Below, piece after piece: positions 54,931-64,000 of a DNA stretch of 64,000 nt. The DNA is taken from positions 466,672,001-466,736,000 of the forward strand of contig CM028136.1 in the NCBI GenBank assembly GCA_016271365.2. Reading direction: 5' to 3'. Source of the stretch: Neoceratodus forsteri (taxonomy: Eukaryota; Chordata; Ceratodontiformes; Ceratodontidae). The notes under the pieces were generated by a model. That model made no database searches. It worked only from the letters and a program-made list of their open reading frames with translations, and was not told the origin of the DNA. Position numbers and translations under genes: made by a program. Position 1 is the stretch's first letter. The number at the start of each line of letters is the position of its first letter.

Positions 54931-57577
54931 CTTGAGCTGCTGTCTGAGCTGATCCAAACAGCCAAAACTGGAAGCAGTTTAATCCCATTGTTTCGGCTTA
55001 TTGGGGGGGGGGTTTGGATTTTCACTGAACTGGTTTTCCCACCCCTACTAGATACCTGATAGGTATAGCTTAATTGTTTCATATGATAGATTGCAGGTTT
55101 GATGGCAAGATTAGAAATGCTAGTACATGTTCTAAGTGAGCAGGAGTATTTAGGGAGGACTGCTATGTGCAGAATGATGAATACGTTTAACGGTGTAGTA
55201 TAAGAAGCTCAGGTGGCAGGAGCTAGAGTGGCCCCATGTGGCTTTGACTTGCTAACAATTAAATTCTAACACATTATGAGGCTGTAAATAAAAAAAGGAG
55301 GAGTCATGACTGAGTCTGCTGAAGGACGGAGGCAATGAAGGTCTGACATTGGAAATGAGCTAATGCAACAGCTATGTCAGTTTTTCATAGCCTGGAATGG
55401 AACCATTGTGGCATGAAAAGATAACTAAGTCAGTTTCTGCATGACTGGCATGGTGGAATATGATGAAGATCTGCCTTGTTGATGATATTCACTATGGGTT
55501 GATTAGCAGGAAAGATGAATACTGTCTGAAGAGACCAGTGATGATCTCAAGGAAGGTGACTGGCACGATTGGGTAAATCTTGCAAATGAGATGTAGATGA
55601 ATTCATGAAGTATTGTAATGTCTGGAGGACAGGGAGCAATGATCCAGGACTGCTCAAAGATAGCAGGACAGCCATGTGTTGGAGATGTTTTGGTGGATAG
55701 TCTGAGATGCAAGATGGAAGAAGAGTCTTTGAAGAACATTGAATAGCCATTCCAGAAAGGTGAAGATGGGATCACATAGCTAGATCTGATGTGCAGCAGC
55801 TGAGATTTAGATATAATGGTGTAATTCAGAAACAATGCTGCCTGTGCCAGTAGGTAGGAAATAAAGACCTGACCTTGAAGAAATATTGTCATTACGAAGT
55901 TGAGGTGTCCCAAGAAGGAAATAAGTTGACATTTTGGGCAACAGGATCAGTTCAAAGAGGACTCCACTAATGCTGGATCCTGTGGAGTTTATCGGGAGGT
56001 AATTGGCTTTCATACAGTCTGAATCCAGGCTGGTAGTATATCCTAGAGGTTAGAGTAATAAGCTGTGAATGAGCTTGGTACATTCAGCAGACCTAGGTTC
56101 CATTTCCACAACTTCCTCTTGCATACAGTCTGAATCCAATAAAATGCCAAGGAATTTGAGTGATATCATTGGACCTAGATTTCTTCAGATGGAGGAATTG
56201 ATAGTTCTTGGAACAGCTGGACAGGAGCAGTAATACCAGCCATAGGAGAAGAATGTGACCGAGCTGTCAGGAGAATGAAATTGAACAGATGATAAACTGC
56301 TGTACAGTGACAAGCCTAAGTAATGCCCAAAAAGCATGACAGCAAACATGACGAAGCCTTGGGCTGCTTCAGGAGCTGAGTATAACACACAATGCAAGAC
56401 AAAAACTGTCCTTCCAAGACATTCCACAGAGATGACACAGAGACGGATGAATGGAGAAAAGCCGAAGGGTATCTGAGATAAAGTTATTGGAGATCCAGGA
56501 GCCAGGGCCAAAGCATCCATACTTCCAGATGAAGACTGTTCTGGAACAGCAGATGAATGACAGCAGATTCCTGTGCAGCAAACTGAAGCATACAGAAGTG
56601 AAAGGTAGAGGAGGGGAGTGCTGTGATTTTGGCAGGTCCATGTGAAATCTGAAGGAAAATGCTGCATGAGAGCTAGGAGGTCCATGCCCTGGGCTTGAAG
56701 GAAGGTGGAACAGATCATGTCACAGTATAGGCTGAATGCTAGGATGAAGGATGACACAGTCAAATACAGCAGGAGTCCAAGAGCTACAGACAGCAATATC
56801 ACAGAAATGACTCCACAGGAGATTAATCTGATGTCCGAGGAAAAGGAACAGTGATGGCTCTGAGGTGGATGGCAGATGGACACTTGGATGAGTACCCAGA
56901 GGAGTAGGAATGTCTGTAACACTGCTGATGGAAGCGATAGCAGAAGGAGCTGACGTTTTGGAGGCTGGAGTAGGCTGAAGCTGGGAAGCGAGCTACAGTA
57001 GCGGACATACAGGAGAGCAGTTTGGAAACTGAAGAGACAAGCAGAGCCATGAAGTCAAAAGTGCTAACAGTGGAGAAGATTTATGGCTGCTGAACAGGCT
57101 GGCTGGGACCAAGATCCCAAACAGCATGAGATTGAGAAGCTAGAATAAAATATACAAGTCCTGAAGGTGGGCAGAAGCCAAGTGCTGGATATCCCAGTAC
57201 ATATAGGTTGGCCATGAGGTGGGGAAAAGTCCTATCAGTAACGGAGTAAAATGATGTGGAAGCCCACTGATGGGCTAGGAGAGCTAAGAAATAAATCTGA
57301 AGAGACCTTGCAGTACCTTCTTTGGGTGGTGGAGGCATGGTACGGTAGACGCAGAAGATGTCTTGATGCCAGTACATGCTGCATAGTACACGAGAGCCCA
57401 GGGAGCAACCCCAAGCAGCAAGGTCTAGAAATTGAATGGAATGAAAGGCCCAGGTACTGGGGAGGCTTTGATTGCTGGATGGAGGGTTTCCACCTCTGAC
57501 AGGAGATGGTGAACCCGAATCTCATTCCGTAGCACTGACGGAACCGAGAATAAGGCAGAAGTAGAAGTGTATGGTAA
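54931..57577. other. purine-rich unassigned sequence
   Basis: The plus strand is rich in A and G with few T, which leaves long open frames on the complement (up to 245 codons at 56185-56922) without any recognisable domain. A tRNA-like stretch (ctagaggttagagtaa ... ctaggttccatttcc, ~56043-56106) resembles a SINE head. A G-run is at 55003-55011. Confidence 0.4.
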
Positions 57578-57900
57578 CTGGATAAAACAGACTCCCATCC
57601 CAGGTAGGCAGGGCGAGCCTACCTTCTCTCAAATGCCCCAGAAAGCATGAGATAGGGATGGAGACTGTCAGATTTGCTGATATAGGCTGTGACTGGATGA
57701 AACAGATTCTCACCTCTGGCAGACAGGGCAAGCCCACCTTCACTTGATATCTCATGAGGTAGACTTAGGGACGGAGATTGTCGTGTTGCAGGTAGAGAAG
57801 GTAATCGGGTGAAACAGACTCTCATCCCTGGTAGACAGGGGAGGTCCAACTTTACTTGATACCTCAGAAAGTTGAGTTAGGGATTGGAGACTGTCAAACT
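57578..57900. repeat. ~115 bp tandem array, left part
   Basis: Units begin at 57578, 57693 and 57806 with ctggat.aaacagactc or a close variant, followed by gcagacaggg.aagcc and ggagactgtca. The third unit is cut short by an L2 insertion. A further unit resumes at 58549. Confidence 0.85.
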
Positions 57901-58535
57901 TTGCCGGCTTTGGTCCACGCCTTTGTGACATCTCGCTTGGATTACTGTAACTCCCTGTACCTAGGGCTTGCTGGGATTGATATCCGCCGCTTGCAGCTAG
58001 TGCAGAATGCTGCAGCACGCTTGTTGATGGGGGTTTCAAGAAGATCTCATATTACCCCAGTGTTGCGCTCTCTGCATTGGCTACCAATACAGTGGCGGAT
58101 CACCTTTAAAGTGGGTCTTTTGACCTACAAAGTCCTACACGGGTATGGTCCTAACTATTTGAAAGAGCTTCTGTTGTCTTACACCCCTCTGAGACAGCTT
58201 TGCTCTGCTGATGAGGGGTTGCTAGAGATTCCAAGGGTTAATTTGAAGTCTTCTGGGGCCCGCGCTTTTGGTTTCGTGGCTCCATCCCTCTGGAATTCTC
58301 TACCCCGTCCGCTTCGAGAGAGTTCAATGGTGGACATTTTTAAAAGGGCTCTAAAGTCCTTCTTATGGGATAAGGCCTTTCCACCTATATTGTAATTAGC
58401 TTATTTGTTGTAATTGTTGTTCTGCCTCATTGTATTTTGATGTTCGGTTTTAGGAATTTTTGTACAGTGCCTTGAAAACGTGAAAGGCGCTTAATTAAAT
58501 AAATTTTATTATATATTATTATTATAAAACTGCTT
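57901..58535 (+). mobile_element. L2-type LINE 3' fragment inside tandem array
   Basis: Open plus-strand frame: VHAFVTSRLDYCNSLYLGL, LQLVQNAAARLLMGVSRRSHITPVLRSLHWLPIQWRITFKVGLL, ARAFGFVAPSLWNSLPRPLRES. This is the L2 RT C-terminus, stop at ~58395. The 3'UTR ends in att/atta repeats (~58500-58530). The C-terminal frame is uninterrupted, so it is a comparatively young, strongly 5'-truncated insertion. Confidence 0.9.
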
Positions 58536-58544
58536 GTATAGAAA

Positions 58545-58665
58545 GTAACTGGATGAAGCAAATTCCCATCCCGGTAGACAGGGCAAGCCTACCTTTGCTC
58601 AAATACCTCAGAAAGTATGAGTTAGGAATGGAGACTGTGAGACTGTTGGTATGGGCTGAGCAAGG
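58545..58665. repeat. ~115 bp tandem array, right part
   Basis: A unit starting at 58549 (ctggatgaagcaaattccc) matches the units at 57578-57900, confirming that the L2 piece split the array. Confidence 0.85.
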
Positions 58666-59934
58666 AAAGAGAAGCTGGCTTCTGCTTAACTAGAAGATTG
58701 AGCAGAGTGGAAAGAATCAGCAAGAGGAAGGGAAAAAGGAATGGGAAGAAGGACTGAGAACAGCAGAAGTGAGGACAAAACAAATACAGTTAGACAATGC
58801 AGCATAAACACACTGAAGGCACAGCAAAACAGGAGCACTAGGAGGATGAAATAGGGTGTGAAATAAGAGGAGACGAGCATGATGGCAGATGTTCTGGTTT
58901 TGCTGAGATGTCAAAAATAATCAAAAAATGCATTGAATTGGGACTGAAGAGCTGAGGCGTATAATCCAAGGTGGAAGAAATAAAGTGAAATTTGTTCATA
59001 GTATGATGGATAAAAAGGAATGATACAGGTGACAACCTGTACATTATATTATCTGTCTTATATATTACTCACTATGAGAAGCATCTTTGAAGTACATGAG
59101 TTGGTATGGCTTTAAAGAGGACAAGAAATAAAAAGCGATGTATTAAAATAATAAATGAATCCAATCTGATGTAGCAGAACAGTGAGTGCGAAGTCAAACA
59201 TAACAAGGATGTTGAGTGAGTTTGTAGCCCATTAATCAAAGTTTCGTAGTTGATTGTTTACAAAAGGGTCTGTAATGGCAGTCAGCACTGCCCTTACACA
59301 AATCAGTCATAGAAGCCCTATCAGTGAATCAGTGTTGTGTTCTGCAAGACCTGGTCAGTAAACAGCAGGCAATTCTATCAATTTGTAAGGAATGTATTTG
59401 ATAATGTCCCCTTTAAGAAGAGTGCTATGGGGCAAGCTCAACCTGGAAATACTGATGCAGATGGAGTGGTGGTTCTGAGAGGAGTGAGAAATTGCCCCCC
59501 CCTAAAAAAAAAACCACAAATGGCAGAACAAGAAAAGCAACACTGATTACTACAAGGTGGGGGAACCACAGAACAAAGGCAGGAGCAGAATGGGGATGGT
59601 GGGGGGGGGCAGGGGAGACAGAACAACAAAAACAAATGGGGCACTGAAGCCAGAAGGAGAGAAGGGAAGGGGGGGGCACATGCTAATGAAATGAGAGGGG
59701 GAGGCATGGAGCAAAAAATGGGGAACAAACACAAAGCAGGCAAGAAGAGAAGAACAGCAGGAATGCAGCAGGAAACTGAAGGAGGCTCAGCCACATGAGC
59801 CACGGGGGGGCCCAGAGTGTTTCGGAACACTCTAGGTGAGAGCTGCTGGGACAGGCTGTCTTTTATTTGGAATGTGGGAGGAACTACTCCCCCACATTGA
59901 ACATTGGGCTTTAGCCTTCCCATAAAAAAAAAAG
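58666..59934. other. purine-rich unassigned sequence
   Basis: GA-rich, with several G-runs (59602-59609, 59670-59677) and A-runs. Minus-strand open frames are Pro/Ser/Phe-rich composition artefacts. No gene. Confidence 0.5.
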
Positions 59935-60640
59935 TAAATAAAGACGGATGCCTTCATTCCTTTAGGGAAACTTCTTATACTCAGACAATGATTAAATAAG
60001 TCAGCCTGAGTCTGACTCCACTCATTCTGTAATAATTTATAAAATTCAGCTGTAAGGCCATCACTGCCTGGAGATGTACTGAGTTTAAACTCTTAATGGC
60101 TGTTAAAACCTCAGCAGTGGTAATATTCTGAGCTAACTGTTCTTCATAAAAATGCCCCACCTGCTGGCACTGATGGACCCCCCCAGAAACCCTCCCACTC
60201 TGGAGAAGCCTAACTCTGTTAAGTTATCAGAGACAAATTGATGCACTCCATCCAATATCTCCTGTTTTTTTTAAGTACTGTACCATTAGAGTCACATAAA
60301 TGCAGTACCACTATATTTTGACCTGTGATGAACAACTGTCAATATGGGATCCTGCAGTTTGCTTGCCCTGCATACTGTACTTCCTGTCAACTAACAAGGA
60401 TGTGGGGCAGTCATGCTGGTATCTTTTCATGTACTTCTAAACCTGGTTTATCTGGGTAGTTAAGCTTAACTTGTGCTCATGGGCATAAGTAAGCAATTTA
60501 TGTTACTGGTTTTGCAGGTCCAGGTATCTATGATATCCTTTCTTAGCCACCTGCTTACCCATTTTCTGGAGGAATAACCTCAGGTCCTGTTTCATATCTT
60601 CCCACCAGGCAACCATCTATTCTTATATACATTGGACCAT
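59935..60640 (-). mobile_element. L1/Tx1-like LINE ORF2, RT N-terminal part (broken)
   Basis: Minus strand, high to low: WWEDMKQDLRLFLQKMGKQVAKKGYHRYLDLQNQ, KRYQHDC, then EVLTAIKSLNSVHLQAVMALQLNFI with the adjacent frame giving FYKLLQNEWSQTQADLFNHC and SFPKGMKAS. This matches the segment between endonuclease and RT, up to the SPGxDGLxAEFYK motif, of Tx1/L1 ORF2. Multiple stops and frameshifts. The upstream endonuclease is at 61560-62290. Confidence 0.75.
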
Positions 60641-60712
60641 ACTATGATCTATATAATATTCACAGAGTGCCTGTTGCACTTCAATGTGTTATACTTAAGC
60701 AGTAAGGCACGA

Positions 60713-60828
60713 CAGTGTGTGGTATATCATGGGATATTGTCATGCCTCCGATGTTGGGCACGAGGCAGCAGGCCGAGTACATCCAACTGTCCGGAAAGTG
60801 ATGATATCCCATGATATACCACACCCTG
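60713..60828. mobile_element. 116 bp MITE with 25 bp inverted repeats
   Basis: Left arm 60713-60737 and right arm 60804-60828 are inverse copies with one mismatch. They start cagtg (left) and, inverted, caggg (right), with the core tggtatatcatgggatat. Non-coding. No clear target duplication at either side, so the superfamily is not assigned; CAGNG ends would fit hAT. Confidence 0.8.
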
Positions 60829-61559
60829 GAGTGACTTATTGCTATTATGAACTGGACTGAATTTTCTTTTTACAAAAAAAATACTTTTAAAACCTTGAGA
60901 AATTGATTCATTTGGGATGTTGGAAGAGTATCTTTTCACAAAATAGTTCCTGAAGGGCTCGGACAGCAGGTGGTGCTGTTGCAAGTAGCACTGTCTCACT
61001 GTGGTAGCACTGCTCTTCCGTTAAGTATGTTCTCCATGCATTTCACCCAGTCATGCCACTTAGTCTAGGACCGAGTGAAGATTTGTTTGATTTCCATTTT
61101 TTTTTGGTTGGTAGTTAGAGCTTGTCGGCACCGTAGCTTATTTTCATTTTTTTTTTGTGTAAGAAGAAAGTCACATGCTGTGATGCTGTGGAAATAGTGC
61201 TAGTTCAGGATGTATGTTTACATCAGTCAGGCAACATCATATTCCTCAGGAGTTTGGCTGAGGTAAGAAAATCTACGGTGGACTGTGTAACAATAGTGGC
61301 AGCTGCAGCGGTTGTAGGAGGGATGGCTGTTATTTTGTTTTTTGGAGCATGGCTCCATCAATGGTTGTGCCTTTTTTATTTACAGTTTGCTGGGAGGTTG
61401 AAATAGTGGTGTAGTGGAGCAATGTGTGGTGCTGCAGGTGAGGAGGCTGGTGGCTAGAGGTTTTCTGAAGCCGTGATGATGTAGCTTGATATCATCATGG
61501 CTTCAAGAATATCTTGGCCAATCAGCGACATCCATTTACGATCCCCAGTTCATAATAAT
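60829..61559. other. remainder of a 0.9 kb insertion in the L1-like element
   Basis: No L1 similarity. Contains T-runs at 61100-61108 and 61148-61156 and a hairpin at 61466-61505 (15 bp arms tgaagccgtgatgat/atcatcatggcttca, one mismatch, 10 nt loop). May be a composite insertion. Confidence 0.5.
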
Positions 61560-62290
61560 GCATGATTCACCTCCCACAGACCTGTATCCCTTTTAAGGCA
61601 TCTGAACTATCCACAGAACACCTCACCAGGGCATGGTTAGACAACTCCAAGAGGACAGTAACAGCCCACCCCAACTGGAAGGCATTGTGATACCAGCAGG
61701 AAGTCAATGCATGAGGCAATTGGTGCTTTAAAAAAGTTTTGCCCCCAGACTTATGTAAACAGCAAAGTAGGCTTGCCAAAAAAAATTGGAAAACACTGTA
61801 GGATTTTTTATCTTTACCATTTCCCATATCTACAGGACTGTTAAAATACCCCACACAACACAATTAATTTCCTCGATGTACAAAAGAAGGGTTGAATTAT
61901 TTTAAAAAATTCTGTCTTTTTTGTCTTGGATTGAGCTGGGATGTAAACATTAATAAATCTAAAGATGTGATCCAAACAGGCCACATTCAGAATAAGCATA
62001 CTACCAGAACAACATGTTAGTTTTGTAACTTTGCAAAACAGACTCCTCCCCTAAATATCAGAAAGAACTACCCCCATAAGTTGTGAGCATGCTATGCATC
62101 TGATATGGCCCTTAATCCAGTGCCCTGTAAAAAAAAATACAGAAATGATAAACACTGTAAAACAGGAAAAGGTTGTAACCTTTCTTTTAAGATTCTCAAT
62201 ACTGTTTGTATTTAGTGAAGAACATGAAAATAAAACCTCAGCCATAACTATTATGGGAAGAAAAAGTAACATTCCAGTCTTATTACAACT
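61560..62290 (-). mobile_element. L1/Tx1-like LINE ORF2, endonuclease part (broken)
   Basis: Minus strand, high to low: LNTNSIENLKRKVTTFSC (N-terminal LNVNSIKNxxKR motif), MLILNVACLDHIFRFINVYIPAQS (NVYAP motif), FFKIIQPFF, KLIVLCGVF (GGDFN position), then CIDFLLVSQCLP...CPGEVFCG, equivalent to RIDFFLVS...SDHAPV. This is the APE-type endonuclease of Tx1/L1. Stops and frame changes throughout. It joins the RT part at 59935-60640, separated by a 0.9 kb insertion. Confidence 0.8.
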
Positions 62291-64000
62291 CCTTATACAT
62301 AGTTTTTACTAGAACGGGTGTGGTTCCTGGCATCCGTTCTTCCTTTCTGTTTTTACGGCTGCATGGGCGGGAGCCATGCTGATGTAGTGCTATGACGCAG
62401 AAGAGAGAAGGGACTCTGGAAGCACAAGGCTGGATACCTACACTTTTCCTTCTACTGAGCGCTCAGAATGGAACCAAAGCAAATCTGTTCACCTCTGTAG
62501 TGCTGTGCCTTTGTCTCTGTCTCTCCCTCCCAACCGCTGCACTAGCTGTACTATTTCCTTGCTCCCAAATTGAACTCCTGAGCCTACTAACTTCCAGCTC
62601 ACTTCAAGGTTCAGAAGTAGCACTTCTTCTTTTTTCTGAGTTCTTAGTTGTGTAGTTGCTCCTCAGTGCCACCAAGAGATTGGGTTTGTGAGAGCAAGCA
62701 CTCTAGTATTGAACTCTCAGAACAGCGGGAGTTGACATTATAGGAGATGAGCAGCATCTGAATAGTGATGATGGGCTGTCTGTCATCTGTGCCCCATAAC
62801 AACTTATCAAAGACTTGCACCTGAACATTCTGAACTGGGGGAATGGGAGAGCATTTATAGTATTGTTTATTTAAAATTATTTAGACTATAGACATGTTGT
62901 TAAGTAGCAAGGTATGCCTTGGTATATAAATAATGGAGTGAATCTTTAATACATTGCAATTGTGACTAGTGTTTCCACATCATTTAATGCTAGAGTAGTA
63001 AAATATATTTTACATATCTGATTTGACCCACAATCTCTTTCTGTATGCCACAAAAGTGGTGGGTGCTACTTTTTATAGTAGGTCATACAGTGTATCTTAC
63101 CTTGCCAGCTCACTAATCTTGTGATGCAACTGAAATTTAAACATTATTAATTCTGACCCTCGCAAATGAGTGCAACTGTTATTTGCCATGGCCAGTTTCA
63201 CATACTAAACCTCATATGAAATAATGTTTTAATTCCATTCTATGTATGCTTGAATCCCCCCACAACCAAATCACCGCAAGGCTCCTTCTCACCCTACCAC
63301 CAAGTCAAACCCCCAAACTAATAATGATTTGTGTACTTTTAATTGTTAATGAATAATTGGAAGTGAATATGTATAAGACTGCAAGCCTGCCACTTGACTG
63401 TTGTGTATATGGCTAGAAAGATGAAGGGGTGAGTTTGATAATTTAATTTAAACAAGTTAGATTAATGAAACTAATGTCACACAATTGTAATTATTTTTTT
63501 CAATAATGCCATGGGTGCCAGGTCATGTTATTAATGGATTACACATTTAATATTGTTTTTGGTGTACTGCAGTATGAAGCTTGTTTGAATTCTACCACAA
63601 CTGAATCATTGCTCCTCGCCTTTCACGCTACCATCCCCCTTCCCCCTCATCCACCCATGTCAAAACCACAGCTACCATGATTCAGTATATGTTTTGACAT
63701 TGATGAATATTTGAACTAGTTATTTCTGAGGATGCAAGTTTCTGGGTTGGTTTGGGGTTCACTGTGGGCAGTAGAGCTGGATGGGGTGCTGTATTTGTTG
63801 CAGATGTGCAATATTTTTACCTATTTTGTCATGTGCATTAAGTTGGGTAATGGTGTGGTATCCAGTGCTACATTTGCTCTTGTAAGAAGGGATTGTTTTT
63901 ATAGACTGTGTTTGTGTGGCTGGAGTGTTGTGCTATGAGCTACGTTGATTGTTTCATGAAAAGCTTATTTGCCACTACAATATTAAAAAGTCATATGTGT
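62291..64000. other. unassigned AT-rich sequence
   Basis: No gene recognised. An 87-codon frame at 62392-62655 is Leu-rich without a motif. Two loosely similar stretches (63240-63360 and 63575-63720: gcttgaat.c.ccacaac.gaatca, cacc.tacca) suggest an old duplication at ~340 bp spacing. Confidence 0.45.

Noticed and set aside
56185..56922. 245-codon minus-strand frame with hydrophobic stretches
   Set aside because: Opposite strand of a purine-rich tract; hydrophobicity follows from pyrimidine-rich codons. No recognised family, and adjacent frames are also open.
59438..59923. Pro/Ser/Phe-rich minus-strand frames
   Set aside because: Complement of a GA-rich tract with G-runs; no domain.
1..64000. 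Host gene exons
   Set aside because: All recognisable coding similarity is to transposable elements; no spliced frames with non-transposon domains were found by eye. Without a database search, small or divergent exons cannot be excluded.

Overview
The window reads as non-coding, transposon-packed DNA from a vertebrate genome. The mix of CR1, L2, Tx1/L1-like, DIRS and Penelope retroelements with PIF/Harbinger and hAT-like DNA transposons suggests a non-mammalian vertebrate; an amphibian is my best guess, but the sequence alone does not fix the species. I found no host protein-coding exon, rRNA gene or convincing functional tRNA gene. Almost every coding signal belongs to a mobile element, and nearly all are broken by stops, frameshifts, deletions or nested insertions.

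Layout. 0-7.1 kb: a dinucleotide microsatellite, then an inverted CR1 LINE split by several insertions, the largest being a 2.67 kb Penelope-like element (PLE) with ~490 bp inverted terminal repeats and a 14 bp target duplication. 7.1-13.3 kb: a second, very broken PLE on the minus strand, cut by a 397 bp hAT-like element with an 8 bp target duplication, a LINE tail, a longer LINE and a CR1 copy; another CR1 copy abuts it to 14.6 kb. 14.8-16.4 kb: an L1/Tx1-type tail and a small PLE relic. 16.8-18.8 kb: one end of a Harbinger-family element truncated by a CR1 copy that has lost its catalytic FADD box. 18.8-23 kb: a DIRS fragment joined to a third PLE, then a CR1-like tail. 23-27 kb: low-complexity and diverged repeats with no recognised gene. 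27-30.6 kb: a long inverted L2 copy. 32.4 kb: a palindromic MITE. 33.3-36.3 kb: the best-preserved CR1, on the plus strand.

38.3-46.0 kb holds the most interesting unit: a 7.7 kb PIF/Harbinger transposon with matching ends, flanked by AAT. It carries three genes: a HARBI1-type DDE transposase with one spliceable intron, and two different Myb/SANT-like genes that diverge from a GCGC-palindrome-rich centre. Animal Harbingers usually carry a transposase plus one Myb-like partner, so the second Myb gene is unusual. All three genes show decay, so this copy is probably not autonomous now.

46-64 kb: a LINE tail with a duplicated 3'UTR, a pair of ~97% identical 0.4 kb direct repeats (LTR-like, no coding interior), two minus-strand Tx1/L1-like copies, a ~115 bp tandem array split by an L2 fragment, a 116 bp MITE and AT-rich DNA without recognisable genes. 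Boundaries of retroelement pieces are approximate (tens of bases) unless a target duplication is given.
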